Source of the DNA: Pseudomonadales bacterium
Lineage (GTDB): Bacteria; Pseudomonadota; Gammaproteobacteria; Pseudomonadales; Pseudohongiellaceae
Direction: 5' to 3'
NCBI GenBank assembly: GCA_022360535.1
Contig: JAKSCP010000358.1
Span: 1-32,942, forward strand
Length of the DNA: 32,942 bases
In this document: positions 1 through 9,997 of the stretch, piece after piece
Position numbering within the stretch: position 1 is the stretch's first letter
How the letters are laid out: each line of letters starts with the position of its first letter
Notes under the pieces: model-generated
Database searches by the model: none
What the model was told of the DNA's origin: nothing
Seen by the model: only the letters and a program-made list of their open reading frames with translations
Program-made: the position numbers and the translations under genes

Positions 1-1314
1 ACGGTTGGAGAAGATGGCGACAATTTGTATTTACTGGATACTCACTCGTTGGAACTGGCGGTGATCTCACAACCAGAATCTCGTGCCAATCACAGCGATG
101 GCGGTTTTGCCTGGTCACCGGATAGTAAGAGTTTCTATCTCGCCACCAATCTGGACCGCGAGTTTACGGCGCTAATGCGTTACGACCTGGATGCGGAGCG
201 ATTCCAGCTGGTGGAAGCCAGTGACTATGACATTGGTAATGTTTCGTTGTGCGGTGCTAACGATGAGTATCTGGCCTGGACTGTTAACGAAGATGGATTC
301 GAAAAACTGAATTACAAAAGCGTTGCGGGTGGTGACGTGCAAACGGTTTCCGGATTGCCGGAAGGGGATTACAGTCTGAGCTGCGCCGACCAGTCACCTA
401 TGATGGCCATCCGGACCAATGGCTGGCGCACGCCAGGTGATATTCACAGCTTTGATTTTTCAACCAAGCGACTTCAACGAACGTTCGCTTCCAATATGGC
501 TGGGTTGGACGCTGATCGTTTAATCCGCCCGGTGAGTGTGCGTATGCCAGCGCAGGATGGTGTGATGTTGCAAGGGCTTCTGTACTTGCCTGATGACGAC
601 TCCTATCAAGGCGACGGTGCACCGCCAGTGATCTTCGAAGTACATGGCGGTCCCACCGGTCAGTCACGACCTACTTTCGATCCAATCGTTCAATACCACG
701 TGGATAGAGGCGTGGCGGTGTTTGAACCGAATGTGCGCGGCTCCACCGGTTTCGGTCGCACCTATGTCACTCTGGACGATCGCACCAGGCGTTTGGACAG
801 TGTGCGGGATCTGGTGGATATGCTGGACTTTTTCCGAGCTGACGGTCGCGTGGATGTGGATCGTGCTGCTGTAAGCGGAGGTTCCTACGGTGGCTACATG
901 GTGAATGCGGTATTGGCAGCTTATCCGGACTCCTTTAAGGCGGGTGTGTCGCGATACGGGGTTGCCGACTGGGTGACTGCTCTGGAAGTAGCCTCTCCCG
1001 CATTAAAAGCGTCCGACAGGATCGAATACGGTGATATCAATTTGCCAGAATGGCGCAGTTTCTATGAAGTGAATTCACCCATCGTGCAGGCGGATCGCAT
1101 CGAAGTGCCGGTACTGTATTCTCATGGCGAGATGGATCCGCGCATCGACATCGCCGAATCGGAAACCATGGTCAAGGCATTGCGGGACAAAGGCATCGAT
1201 GCCCCTTTTATTCGTATTCCCGATGAAGGACATGGTTGGCGTAAGCTATCCAATCGTTTGTTTTACTACCGTCGCCAGGCGGAGTTTATCGAATCAGTGC
1301 TTGGCTCTGACTAG
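1..1314 (+). CDS. S9 family peptidase (prolyl oligopeptidase/acylaminoacyl-peptidase-like), 5' truncated by window edge
   Basis: Frame is open from base 1; GGSYGGYM nucleophile elbow (GxSxGG), HGGPTGQ motif, C-terminal SHGEMDPRI and DEGHGW catalytic Asp/His regions. Confidence 0.92.
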   Translation, partial: TVGEDGDNLYLLDTHSLELAVISQPESRANHSDGGFAWSPDSKSFYLATNLDREFTALMRYDLDAERFQLVEASDYDIGNVSLCGANDEYLAWTVNEDGFEKLNYKSVAGGDVQTVSGLPEGDYSLSCADQSPMMAIRTNGWRTPGDIHSFDFSTKRLQRTFASNMAGLDADRLIRPVSVRMPAQDGVMLQGLLYLPDDDSYQGDGAPPVIFEVHGGPTGQSRPTFDPIVQYHVDRGVAVFEPNVRGSTGFGRTYVTLDDRTRRLDSVRDLVDMLDFFRADGRVDVDRAAVSGGSYGGYMVNAVLAAYPDSFKAGVSRYGVADWVTALEVASPALKASDRIEYGDINLPEWRSFYEVNSPIVQADRIEVPVLYSHGEMDPRIDIAESETMVKALRDKGIDAPFIRIPDEGHGWRKLSNRLFYYRRQAEFIESVLGSD

Positions 1315-1814
1315 TCGGCTTCGCTTTCGGTGGCTTCTCTGAGAGTAGAGAGGTCGACCCCGCGATAGGGGATGTTTTCTTTCATCACCACATAGGAGTT
1401 AATGGTTACCTGGTAACGATTATCGCCAACCAGTTGATCGTTAATTTCCACGTAACGATTCATGTCCGGGCATAGAATGCGTAACAGGAAATCTGATTCA
1501 CCGCTGACGGTGTAGCACTCCACAACTTCGGGGATGGAAGCGATCAGGGATTCAAAGGCATTGAACTCTTCCTGTGTGTGATTGCGTAAGGAAACGGTAG
1601 CAATGCACATGATGTGACGCGCTATACTGCCCAGATTCAAGCTCGCATGGTAGGACTGAATCACACCTTCCTGCTCCAGGCGTCGCATCCGCTGTAAACA
1701 GGAACTGGGAGACAGGCTAACCTGTTCCGCCAGTTTCTGGTTGGTGATGCGGCCATCCCGCTGCAGGATTTCCAGGATGCGTAGATCTATCTTGTCCAGT
1801 TTGGAGCTTTTCAT
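1311..1814 (-). CDS. Lrp/AsnC family transcriptional regulator
   Basis: N-terminal LDKIDLRILEILQRDGRITNQKLAEQVSLSPSSCLQRMRRLEQEGVI HTH, followed by a RAM-like domain (VVECYTVSGESDFLLRI). Confidence 0.95.
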   Translation of the reverse strand: MKSSKLDKIDLRILEILQRDGRITNQKLAEQVSLSPSSCLQRMRRLEQEGVIQSYHASLNLGSIARHIMCIATVSLRNHTQEEFNAFESLIASIPEVVECYTVSGESDFLLRILCPDMNRYVEINDQLVGDNRYQVTINSYVVMKENIPYRGVDLSTLREATESEAD

Positions 1815-1861
1815 TGCCAGTTAACTCATTGTCGGGGTTTGTCTTGTCTGCCCGAAACGGG

Positions 1862-1880
1862 AACCGAATTTTATTCGGTT
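1862..1880. promoter_or_regulatory. Candidate operator: perfect inverted repeat AACCGAAT-ttt-ATTCGGTT between divergent lrp-type and AST genes
   Basis: 8-bp perfect arms with 3-nt spacer; preceded by CCCG-AAA-CGGG at 1851-1861; lies in the divergent intergenic region 1815-1988. Confidence 0.45.
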
Positions 1881-1988
1881 TATGGCGCAAATGAAAACAG
1901 CTTATATTTCAACCGCTAAAAGATAGATAACTCCTTTCGCAGGGTTCTTGATACCCTATGTTGGAAAGATAATTCGACGGAGAGCCCA

Positions 1989-3212
1989 GTGACAGAATTA
2001 GCCAAGAACAGCAGCCCGGAATCCGCTGCTGTTGCGCAGTCCAGAGATTCCTTGTGGCCAAATTACAGCCCGCCCCAGGATATTGTCTTCAGCCACGGTC
2101 GCGGCAGTGAATTGTTCACTGAAAATGGCGATTCCTATCTGGATTTCCTCAGCGGCATCGCAGTGACAGCCTTTGGTCATGCCCATCCCCATCTTGTGCA
2201 AGCCCTGAGTTCCCAGGCAGAGAAACTTTGGCACCTGTCCAATGTGTTCCGCATTCCAGAAGGTGAACGGTTGGCGGCAAGACTGGCCGAGAACAGTTTC
2301 GCCGATCGTGTGTTCTTTGCTAATTCCGGCACCGAAGCCATCGAAGCGGGTATCAAAGCCGTACGCGGCTATCAGGTGGCCAAGGGGCATAAAGAAAAAT
2401 ATCGACTGATTGGCTTTACCGACAGCTTCCATGGCAGAACCATCGCGGCAGTCGCTGCCTCTGGCAATCCCAACTACATTCAGAATTTTGCGCCCACCGA
2501 CCACGGCTTCGATCAGGTCGCCTGGGGCGATATCGATGCGGTAAAGGCCGCCATTGGTGAACATACGGCTGGCATCATCATTGAAACCGTGCAGGGCGAG
2601 GGCGGCATCCGTCCGGTTACCCAGGAGTTTCTGAGTCAGTTGCGAGAGCTGTGTGATCAGCATGGCTTGTTGCTGATGTTGGACGAAGTGCAATGCGGTG
2701 TTGGGCGCACCGGTAAACTGTTTGCTCACGAAAACTATGGGGTGACTCCCGATGTACTGGCGTCTGCCAAAGGATTAGGTGGCGGTTTTCCGGTGGGCGC
2801 CTGCCTCACCACGGAGGAAATTGGTCAGCATATGGTAGTGGGTACTCATGGCAGTACTTTTGGCGGCAACCCGCTGGCTATGGCCGTTGGCAACGCAGTG
2901 CTGGATCTTGTGCTGGAGCCAGGCTTGTTGGATGAGGTAAAGCGCAAAGGCTCCGTGTTGCGTGAAGGACTGGAGAATCTTGCAGCGGCCTATCCCACTG
3001 TGATTTCCAGTGTTACCGGATTGGGTCTCATGATCGGAGTGAAATGTGTGGTGCCGAACACCGACATGTTAACAGCGCTCAGGGCGAACAAACTGTTAGT
3101 CGGAAAGGCGGGCGACAACATGATTCGTTTACTACCCCCTCTGAATGTTTCTGATGAGCATGCCACCCAGGCATTGCAGACTATCGAATCTGTCTTGAAG
3201 CAGATGCAGTGA
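1989..3212 (+). CDS. astC: Acetylornithine/succinylornithine aminotransferase family protein (AstC/ArgD-like), GTG start
   Basis: Class III aminotransferase motifs: NSGTEAIEAGIKAVR, DSFHGRT, DEVQCGVGRTGKLFAHE, ASAKGLGGGFPVGA (PLP Lys), HGSTFGGNPLA; first gene of an AST operon. Confidence 0.88.
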   Translation: MTELAKNSSPESAAVAQSRDSLWPNYSPPQDIVFSHGRGSELFTENGDSYLDFLSGIAVTAFGHAHPHLVQALSSQAEKLWHLSNVFRIPEGERLAARLAENSFADRVFFANSGTEAIEAGIKAVRGYQVAKGHKEKYRLIGFTDSFHGRTIAAVAASGNPNYIQNFAPTDHGFDQVAWGDIDAVKAAIGEHTAGIIIETVQGEGGIRPVTQEFLSQLRELCDQHGLLLMLDEVQCGVGRTGKLFAHENYGVTPDVLASAKGLGGGFPVGACLTTEEIGQHMVVGTHGSTFGGNPLAMAVGNAVLDLVLEPGLLDEVKRKGSVLREGLENLAAAYPTVISSVTGLGLMIGVKCVVPNTDMLTALRANKLLVGKAGDNMIRLLPPLNVSDEHATQALQTIESVLKQMQ

Positions 3213-3219
3213 GAACGGC

Positions 3220-4455
3220 ATGAGCGCTAAGGAATCGTTACAGTGGATTGATGCCAGACAGCCAACACTGATTGCTACTTTGAAGGAACTGTCTGCCATC
3301 AATTCTGGCACCGGAAACCTGGATGGCCTGGCCAGTATGGAAACGGCCTTTTCTGAATTGTTCACGCCAATCGCTGACTCTGTCGAGGTGATCCCTTCCG
3401 AAAAAGCGGAGCACGCTGATCTGGAAGGCAATGTGCAGACAACTCAATACGGCAATATGCTCAAGTTCAGCAAGCGAGCTGAAGCGCCGATTCAGGTCCT
3501 GCTCGTTGGTCATATGGATACAGTATTCCCCATTGATCATCCCTTTCAGTCACCCACTCAGATTGATGATAACGTTCTGAAGGGGCCAGGTGTCGCTGAT
3601 ATGAAAGGGGGTATTCTGGTTATGCATACAGCCCTCAGTGCATTCGAAAACGCGTCGAATAACGACCAGTTGGGCTGGCAGGTTTTGTTAAATGCCGATG
3701 AGGAAACAGGGTCTCATGGTTCCAAAGACGCTCTGGTGGCCGCCGCCGAGACTGCAACAGCCGGCATGATTTACGAGCCAGCTCTGGCAGATGGAACACT
3801 GTCACGGGCACGCAAGGGTTCCGGCAATTTCACCCTGATCGCCCATGGTCGTTCCGCTCATGCAGGCAGGGAATTTGAAAAGGGTAAGAATGCCATTCTG
3901 GCCTTGGGTCAGGCGATGACCCAACTTGCAGCGTTAACGGACCTGGCACGGGGGCTGACGGTTAACATAGCCAGAGTGAACGGCGGTACTGCTTTCAATG
4001 TGGTGCCAGATACCGCGGTGTGTCAGTTCAACATTCGTTGTGTGCGTAGTGAAGATCAAGTCGAAGTGAAGCAGCAAATCGATGATTTGCTGCAACAATG
4101 GAATCGAAATGGCGATGCCCGTTTTGAATTGCATGGCAAGTTCACCAGGCCACCGAAAGAAGTGAGTCCCGCCCACCAATTGATGATGGATTGGTTGCAG
4201 GACTGTGGCGCGCAACTTGGTGTTGATGTTGCGTTCCAGGATACAGGGGGCTGTTGCGATGGCAATAATCTCGCCGCGGCAGGCCTGCCCAACATTGATA
4301 CCCTTGGTGTGCTGGGCGGACACATCCACACCGATCAGGAATTCATGCTGATGGATAGTCTGGCGCAACGGGCCAAGCTGAGTCTGGGCCTGTTGCAACG
4401 GTTGGCAGCAGAGGGTGAGCATCTGATAGCGCTACGGGAAAGTGCTTCATGCTGA
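3220..4455 (+). CDS. M20 family metallohydrolase (carboxypeptidase G2/ArgE/DapE-like)
   Basis: GHMDTVFP, GPGVADMKGG, NADEETGS, SAHAG, GGCCDGNN and C-terminal GGHIHTDQEF metal/catalytic motifs of the M20 family. Confidence 0.9.
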   Translation: MSAKESLQWIDARQPTLIATLKELSAINSGTGNLDGLASMETAFSELFTPIADSVEVIPSEKAEHADLEGNVQTTQYGNMLKFSKRAEAPIQVLLVGHMDTVFPIDHPFQSPTQIDDNVLKGPGVADMKGGILVMHTALSAFENASNNDQLGWQVLLNADEETGSHGSKDALVAAAETATAGMIYEPALADGTLSRARKGSGNFTLIAHGRSAHAGREFEKGKNAILALGQAMTQLAALTDLARGLTVNIARVNGGTAFNVVPDTAVCQFNIRCVRSEDQVEVKQQIDDLLQQWNRNGDARFELHGKFTRPPKEVSPAHQLMMDWLQDCGAQLGVDVAFQDTGGCCDGNNLAAAGLPNIDTLGVLGGHIHTDQEFMLMDSLAQRAKLSLGLLQRLAAEGEHLIALRESASC

Positions 4456-5498
4456 TACGAAGCGCAAAGCCTGATGATCTCAATCAGCTGATGCAGCTCT
4501 CTGCATTGTTGCCTCCCGGTATGACCTCCATGCCGTTTGATAAATCGACCTGGGAGAAGAAGCTTGCACTGGTCGAAGCCAGTTTGCAGGAGTCGCCGGA
4601 CCAGAACACCGAACGTGTCTATCTCCTGGTGATGGAAGATCCGGAGTCAGGAAAAATTGTTGGCACGGCGGGAATCGTTGCTGGCGTGGGTCTGACCCGT
4701 CCTTTTTACAACTATAAACTTTCCAAAGACTTCAAAGTATCGGAAGAGTTGGATATTCGCCGTGTTAGTACCCTGCTAAATCTGGTCAACGATTTTACAG
4801 GTGAAACAGAATTAATCTCTCTGTTTCTATTGCCGGAATACCGGTCAAAATACTCCGGCCAGTTTCTTTCCCGTTGCCGTTTCGTGTTCATGAGTGATTT
4901 TCCTGAGCGCTTTAGTGACATGGTATTTGCTGAGATTCGTGGATGGTTGGATGAAAGTGAAAAATCACCGTTCTGGGAACATCTGGGCAAAAAGTTTTTT
5001 AATCTGCCTTTTGGCAAAGCTGATTTCATCAGCGCCGTGAATGGTTCGCAATTTATCTCTGATTTGATGCCGACTTTCCCTGTGTATCTTGAATTGCTGC
5101 CGCAAGAAGCGATTGAGGTAATAGGTAAACCTCACGACGAGGCAGCACCGGCGAAAGTCATATTGGAGAAGGAAGGCTTCAAGTTTGAAGGTACAGTAGA
5201 CATCTTCGATGCAGGTCCCGTTATGCAATGCCATCGGGAGAACATAGAGTCTATGAAACAGTCTCGGGAGCTGACAGTTGCGTCGCTGTCCGATGATATA
5301 AGTCTGGAGGATGAATCTCAGGTACTCTGCATCGTGAGCAACCGCCAGCTAGGTGATTATCGTCTCACTCTCACCCGATTGAGTTTCATCGACGACGAAT
5401 CGGTAGCGCTTCCGAACAAGGCGGCAGAGTTGGTTGGCGTAGATGCAGGTAGCAAAGTACGGATACTGGAAATCAGGGCGGGGCAAAATGGAAAGTAG
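4449..5498 (+). CDS. astA: Arginine N-succinyltransferase
   Basis: MLIRSAKPDDLNQLMQLS N-terminus, LFLLPEYR, EIRGWLDESEKSPFWEHLGKKFFNLPFGKADF, NGSQFISDLMPTFPVYLELLP typical of AstA; in AST operon. Confidence 0.93.
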   Translation: MLIRSAKPDDLNQLMQLSALLPPGMTSMPFDKSTWEKKLALVEASLQESPDQNTERVYLLVMEDPESGKIVGTAGIVAGVGLTRPFYNYKLSKDFKVSEELDIRRVSTLLNLVNDFTGETELISLFLLPEYRSKYSGQFLSRCRFVFMSDFPERFSDMVFAEIRGWLDESEKSPFWEHLGKKFFNLPFGKADFISAVNGSQFISDLMPTFPVYLELLPQEAIEVIGKPHDEAAPAKVILEKEGFKFEGTVDIFDAGPVMQCHRENIESMKQSRELTVASLSDDISLEDESQVLCIVSNRQLGDYRLTLTRLSFIDDESVALPNKAAELVGVDAGSKVRILEIRAGQNGK

Positions 5499-6951
5499 GC
5501 AGCAACACTATATTGATGGCCAATGGGTTGGTGGCGGCAGCCACGTGTTTGATTCAGTCAGTCCAATTGATGGTGCAACACTGTGGAGTGGCAAGGCTGC
5601 AACTACCGAACAGGCTTTTCAGGCTGTGGGTGCGGCTCGGCTCGCATTTGAATCATGGAGTGAATTGAGTTTTGAGCAGCGGCAGGTCTATATCACTCGC
5701 TTCGTCGAACTGGTTGAGGCGAATAAAGATCTGCTGGCGGAGACTATTCATAGCGAAACCGGCAAGCCACTGTGGGAGAGTAAGACTGAGATTGGCACTA
5801 TGGTGGCCAAGGCAGCAGTTTCCGCTAAAGCCTATGAAGAACGCACGGGGCAAAAAGAGTCCGAGGCTAACGGTGTGCATCTGGCGCTGAGCCATAAAGC
5901 GATAGGTGTTTTCGTTGTGCTGGGACCATACAATTTCCCGGGTCATCTGCCAAACGGTCATATCATTCCAGCCTTGTTGGCGGGCAACACCATCATCTTC
6001 AAACCTTCGGAACTGACCCCCTTGTTTGGCGAACTGATGGTTCAATGTTGGGAGCAGGCCGGCCTGCCTAAGGGCGTGCTTAATCTGTTGCAAGGAGAAG
6101 CCGACACCGGTCGCCTTCTCGCCAACGTGGATGGCATCGATGGATTGTTGTTTACCGGCAGCTCCAGGACTGGCCAGGCGATTCACAAAGCCTTCGGTGG
6201 TCAACCCAATAAAATGCTGGCGCTGGAAATGGGTGGCAATAATCCGCTGGTAGTCGATCATGTGGCGGACATTCCAGCGGCTGTCTACACGATTCTACAA
6301 TCCGCCTTCATCTCTGCGGGTCAACGTTGCACTTGTGCCCGCCGCCTGATTCTTGTCCGATCAGAAGAAAACGAAGCGTTGGTTGAAGCGCTGGTGGCTG
6401 CAACTGAAAAACTCAAAGTGGGATTCGACGATGACTGTTTCATGGGGCCGGTTGTTTCCAATCGTGCTGCTGACCAGGTGATGGCATTCTCTGCCGAGTT
6501 GCTAGCCAATGGTGGCAAGATTCTCAAGCTCTCCGAACGACCCTTTCAGGATAAGCCCTTAGTGTTGCCCGGCATCGTGGATGTCACCGATATCAATAAC
6601 AAAAACGATGAAGAATGTTTTGGTCCGCTGTTGCAGGTGGAGTGGGTGGATAGTCTGGAAGAAGGCATTCGCATTGCTAATGCAACTCAGTATGGTTTGT
6701 CCGCGGGGCTGCTGAGCGATAGCAATCGAGCCTGGGAATTGTTCTCACGCAAGATTCGCGCTGGTATCGTGAATCGTAATCGTCCGCTGACCGGTGCCAG
6801 TGGTGCTGCGCCTTTCGGTGGTGTGGGCGCCAGTGGTAACTATCGCCCCGGAGCCTACTACGCGGCCGACTACTGCGCCTATCCCATGGCCAGTATGAGC
6901 AGTGATCAGGTTGAATTACCCGACAGTTTGGCGCCTGGCATTGAGCTATGA
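5488..6951 (+). CDS. astD: N-succinylglutamate 5-semialdehyde dehydrogenase
   Basis: Aldehyde dehydrogenase motifs [54 protein letters not shown]. The ORF track opens at 5443; ATG at 5488 overlapping the astA stop is the more natural start. Confidence 0.93.
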   Translation: MESRQQHYIDGQWVGGGSHVFDSVSPIDGATLWSGKAATTEQAFQAVGAARLAFESWSELSFEQRQVYITRFVELVEANKDLLAETIHSETGKPLWESKTEIGTMVAKAAVSAKAYEERTGQKESEANGVHLALSHKAIGVFVVLGPYNFPGHLPNGHIIPALLAGNTIIFKPSELTPLFGELMVQCWEQAGLPKGVLNLLQGEADTGRLLANVDGIDGLLFTGSSRTGQAIHKAFGGQPNKMLALEMGGNNPLVVDHVADIPAAVYTILQSAFISAGQRCTCARRLILVRSEENEALVEALVAATEKLKVGFDDDCFMGPVVSNRAADQVMAFSAELLANGGKILKLSERPFQDKPLVLPGIVDVTDINNKNDEECFGPLLQVEWVDSLEEGIRIANATQYGLSAGLLSDSNRAWELFSRKIRAGIVNRNRPLTGASGAAPFGGVGASGNYRPGAYYAADYCAYPMASMSSDQVELPDSLAPGIEL

Positions 6952-8294
6952 GCAGCGGGTCTGCGTGGGAAGTCAACTTCGATGGCATAGTGGGTCTGAC
7001 TCACAACTATGCGGGATTGTCTTTCGGCAATGTTGCTTCCGCCGATCATGGCGGTGAAACCTCGTCACCAAAACAGGCAGCCTTGCAGGGATTGGAAAAA
7101 GCCTGGGCCTTGTCAGAAATGGGCCTTAGGCAAGCGGTGCTGCCTCCCCAGGAACGACCCCATGTTCCCAGCCTACGTCGGTTAGGTTTTGCTGGCAGCA
7201 GGGATGCTGTTGTCATTGCTAACGCTGCCCAGCAAGCCCCTCACCTGCTGGCTGCTGCCAGTTCCGCCTCCTGCATGTGGGTAGCTAATGCGGCCACGAT
7301 TTCTCCGTTCGCGGATACTGACGATGGGAAGACCCATATCACACCAGCGAATCTATGCTCCATGTTTCATCGCTCCATCGAGCCGCCCACAACCGGCAGA
7401 GTGTTGCGGGCAATCTTTGCCGATGACAGTTTTGTGCATCATCAACCATTGCCTGCAGGTACACAGTTTTCCGATGAGGGCGCGGCCAACCATACGCGTT
7501 TCTGTGCTGACTACGGGAGCGCCGGGGTTGAGTTTTTCGTGTATGGCGATGATTTGAATCGCGACAGTGTCAGGCCCAGTAAATTTCCGGCTCGACAAAC
7601 CCTGCCAGCCTGTGAGGCAATCGCTCGCAATCACGGCCTGGACTCAGCACGCGTTGTCTATGCGCAACAAAATCCTCAGGCGATTGATGCAGGTGTTTTT
7701 CACAATGATGTAATCGCCGTAGGAAACAGAAGTCTGCTGTTCCATCACGAACTCGCGTTCCTCGATACCGCGAAAGTGAGAGCGGAATTGAATTCGGCGT
7801 TAGGTGCGGAGCTGGAATACATCGAAGTGCCTGCAGCCAGTGTTTCTTTACAGGATGCTGTACGCTCTTATCTATTCAATTCGCAGTTGCTGCAAGTGCC
7901 AGGGCAGGGGGGTACTGCACTTGTCGTTCCCGGTGAGTGTGAGGAAGTCGGTTCGGTGCACAGGTACTTGCAGGAGCTTGAAGCGGGCGACAACTCAATC
8001 CATAAGGTTCACTACTTCAATCTGCGTCAAAGCATGAACAATGGCGGTGGTCCAGCTTGTCTGCGATTGCGAGTGGTGATGACAGACAGGCAAATCACCG
8101 AGAGCAGGGCCCGGGTGTTTCTGGATGAGGCGCTATACCAGGATCTTCGGCATTGGGTGGAAAAGCACTATCGCGACGCCATTGCGCCAGCCGATTTAGT
8201 CGATCCGAATCTGCTTGTGGAATGCCGAACCGCGCTTGATGAATTGAGTCAGCTACTCAATATCGGAAGCGTCTACGACTTTCAGCTCAATTAA
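6948..8294 (+). CDS. astB: N-succinylarginine dihydrolase
   Basis: [21 protein letters not shown] start, [52 protein letters not shown] (catalytic Cys); ATGA overlap with astD. Confidence 0.95.
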   Translation: MSSGSAWEVNFDGIVGLTHNYAGLSFGNVASADHGGETSSPKQAALQGLEKAWALSEMGLRQAVLPPQERPHVPSLRRLGFAGSRDAVVIANAAQQAPHLLAAASSASCMWVANAATISPFADTDDGKTHITPANLCSMFHRSIEPPTTGRVLRAIFADDSFVHHQPLPAGTQFSDEGAANHTRFCADYGSAGVEFFVYGDDLNRDSVRPSKFPARQTLPACEAIARNHGLDSARVVYAQQNPQAIDAGVFHNDVIAVGNRSLLFHHELAFLDTAKVRAELNSALGAELEYIEVPAASVSLQDAVRSYLFNSQLLQVPGQGGTALVVPGECEEVGSVHRYLQELEAGDNSIHKVHYFNLRQSMNNGGGPACLRLRVVMTDRQITESRARVFLDEALYQDLRHWVEKHYRDAIAPADLVDPNLLVECRTALDELSQLLNIGSVYDFQLN

Positions 8295-8322
8295 CTCCAA
8301 CTCCAACTCTAACTCTAACTCT
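8293..8322. repeat. Five tandem copies of hexamer AACTC(C/T) between convergent astB and alkaline phosphatase
   Basis: aactcc aactcc aactct aactct aactct read directly; runs from the astB stop into the minus-strand stop codon. Confidence 0.9.
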
Positions 8323-9865
8323 AGCGCTGACTTAGCTGACTCGCTTCCATCATGACGTGGAAGATCACGTTCTGTTCCATCACACCTCGAATCAAATCTG
8401 ACCCCGGGCCGATTGCATAGATGGCAACGTCTTCACCGCCGTGAGTTTCCGAACCCATGGGTACGGTGACTTCCGGTCTGAAACTTCGATCCGTGGTGTC
8501 CACATTGGTAAGATTCGGTCGGCGGTATTCTGTTAAGGGTAAGGGTTGTCCGCCGAATGAGGCTGGTTCTCCGTTGGCATAACTAAGGGTTGTATAGGGC
8601 AAACCATCGGCAGCCAGACTGGGTTCTTCCAATGGGTTGCCGGCTGCATCCAGGCCCACCGATTTTCCCAGGATAGGATTGCCCCGTTTCGGATAGCCAG
8701 CAATGGTGAACACATGACTGTGATCTGCAGTCACGATAATGAGTGTTTCACTCAGGTCGACACGTTCTACCGCTGTACGTATCGCGTTTGAAAATTCAAT
8801 AGCATCCGTCAGCGCTCGAATTGGGCTGGTTGCATGGTGACCGTGATCGATCCGGCCCGACTCCACTTGTAGAAAGTAGCCGTTACTGTTTTTGGCGAGA
8901 ATATCAATAGCCTTGGCAGTCATGTCGCTGAGATCGGGTTCGCCAGCAGCATCCTGTGGGCGATCTAATTCATACTGCATATGGGACGGTTGGAACAACC
9001 CTAGCAGATGATCAGTGCTTGCCGGATCGATGGCATCAAATTGCTGCTTGTTCCACACGTAATGGCTGTTAGGTTCCAGCGCTACCCATTCTTCTGTCAG
9101 GTCACGACCATCGAGGCGGTTGCCACTTCGCCCTGACTCCGGGTCGGTGACTGCTTGTGGGATGAAACTGGCGCGGCCACCGCCCATGGCAACTTCCAGA
9201 CCATCACTGCCTAAGGTCTTGCTGCCGAACTCAATCAGTTGGCGAGCGATATCAACACAATCGCCCGGAAAGGCGAGTCGTGCCGCATCGGCGTCATCTT
9301 CGAAATCTCTATCCATGATGTGGGCGTAGTTGGCTGCTGGAGTCGCGTGAGTCAGACGAGCAGTAGTTACTACCCCAGTGGATAGCCCGCGCATTTCGGC
9401 TCGCTCCAGGAAAGTGAGTGTCTGATTTCCCGCCTGGCTATCACAGTCACCCCGAATGACGTTTTGATTAACACTGATCAGGCCAGCCTTGGTTTTAATG
9501 CCAGTGGCCATGGCGGACATGGTGCCTGCGGAATCTGCGACCTGTGCATTCGTGTTGTAAGTTTTAGAGAGTGCCAAGCTGGGAAATGTCTCGAAGCTCA
9601 GCAGATTTTCTTCCCCGGTTTCACCGCGCAACTGCCCCTCGAATATACGTGCAGCGGTAACGGTGGAGACTCCCATGCCATCACCAACGAACAGAATGAC
9701 ATTGCGTGCAATGCCATCAGTTTGAGCAGATCGTAGCGCCAGATTTCTGGCTACCGTTTCCTGGCCTGCATCAAACCACCCTTGTGGCGTCTCTTGGGGC
9801 AGTGCAGATTGAGAAGCAGTAATGCACGCAGCAAAGCCGATGGCATGAGCGAGGTTGGTACGCAT
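8321..9865 (-). CDS. phoA: Alkaline phosphatase (PhoA family), exported
   Basis: NVILFVGDGMGVSTVTAARI, VADSAGTMSAMATGIKTKAG (nucleophile Ser), RIDHGHHATSP, IIVTADHSHVF, ETHGGEDVAIYAIGP. Start set at MRTNLAHAIGFAACITASQSA (signal peptide-like) rather than 9898. Confidence 0.93.
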   Translation of the reverse strand: MRTNLAHAIGFAACITASQSALPQETPQGWFDAGQETVARNLALRSAQTDGIARNVILFVGDGMGVSTVTAARIFEGQLRGETGEENLLSFETFPSLALSKTYNTNAQVADSAGTMSAMATGIKTKAGLISVNQNVIRGDCDSQAGNQTLTFLERAEMRGLSTGVVTTARLTHATPAANYAHIMDRDFEDDADAARLAFPGDCVDIARQLIEFGSKTLGSDGLEVAMGGGRASFIPQAVTDPESGRSGNRLDGRDLTEEWVALEPNSHYVWNKQQFDAIDPASTDHLLGLFQPSHMQYELDRPQDAAGEPDLSDMTAKAIDILAKNSNGYFLQVESGRIDHGHHATSPIRALTDAIEFSNAIRTAVERVDLSETLIIVTADHSHVFTIAGYPKRGNPILGKSVGLDAAGNPLEEPSLAADGLPYTTLSYANGEPASFGGQPLPLTEYRRPNLTNVDTTDRSFRPEVTVPMGSETHGGEDVAIYAIGPGSDLIRGVMEQNVIFHVMMEASQLSQR

Positions 9866-9997
9866 AATGAATTCCTGAAACAAGAAACTGTTGATCAAAA
9901 TTGCTGATAGACTCCCATGTCCATATTACAGGAAAATGAACAGACAAAGACCTTCGCGGGCTGAATTAGCCCCGTTCTCTTCATTGGAGATTCATGC

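Noticed and set aside
1998-2729. 243-aa minus-strand ORF inside astC
   Set aside because: Shadow ORF antisense to a well-supported aminotransferase; no recognisable domain.
5653-6261. 202-aa minus-strand ORF inside astD
   Set aside because: Antisense shadow of a conserved aldehyde dehydrogenase.
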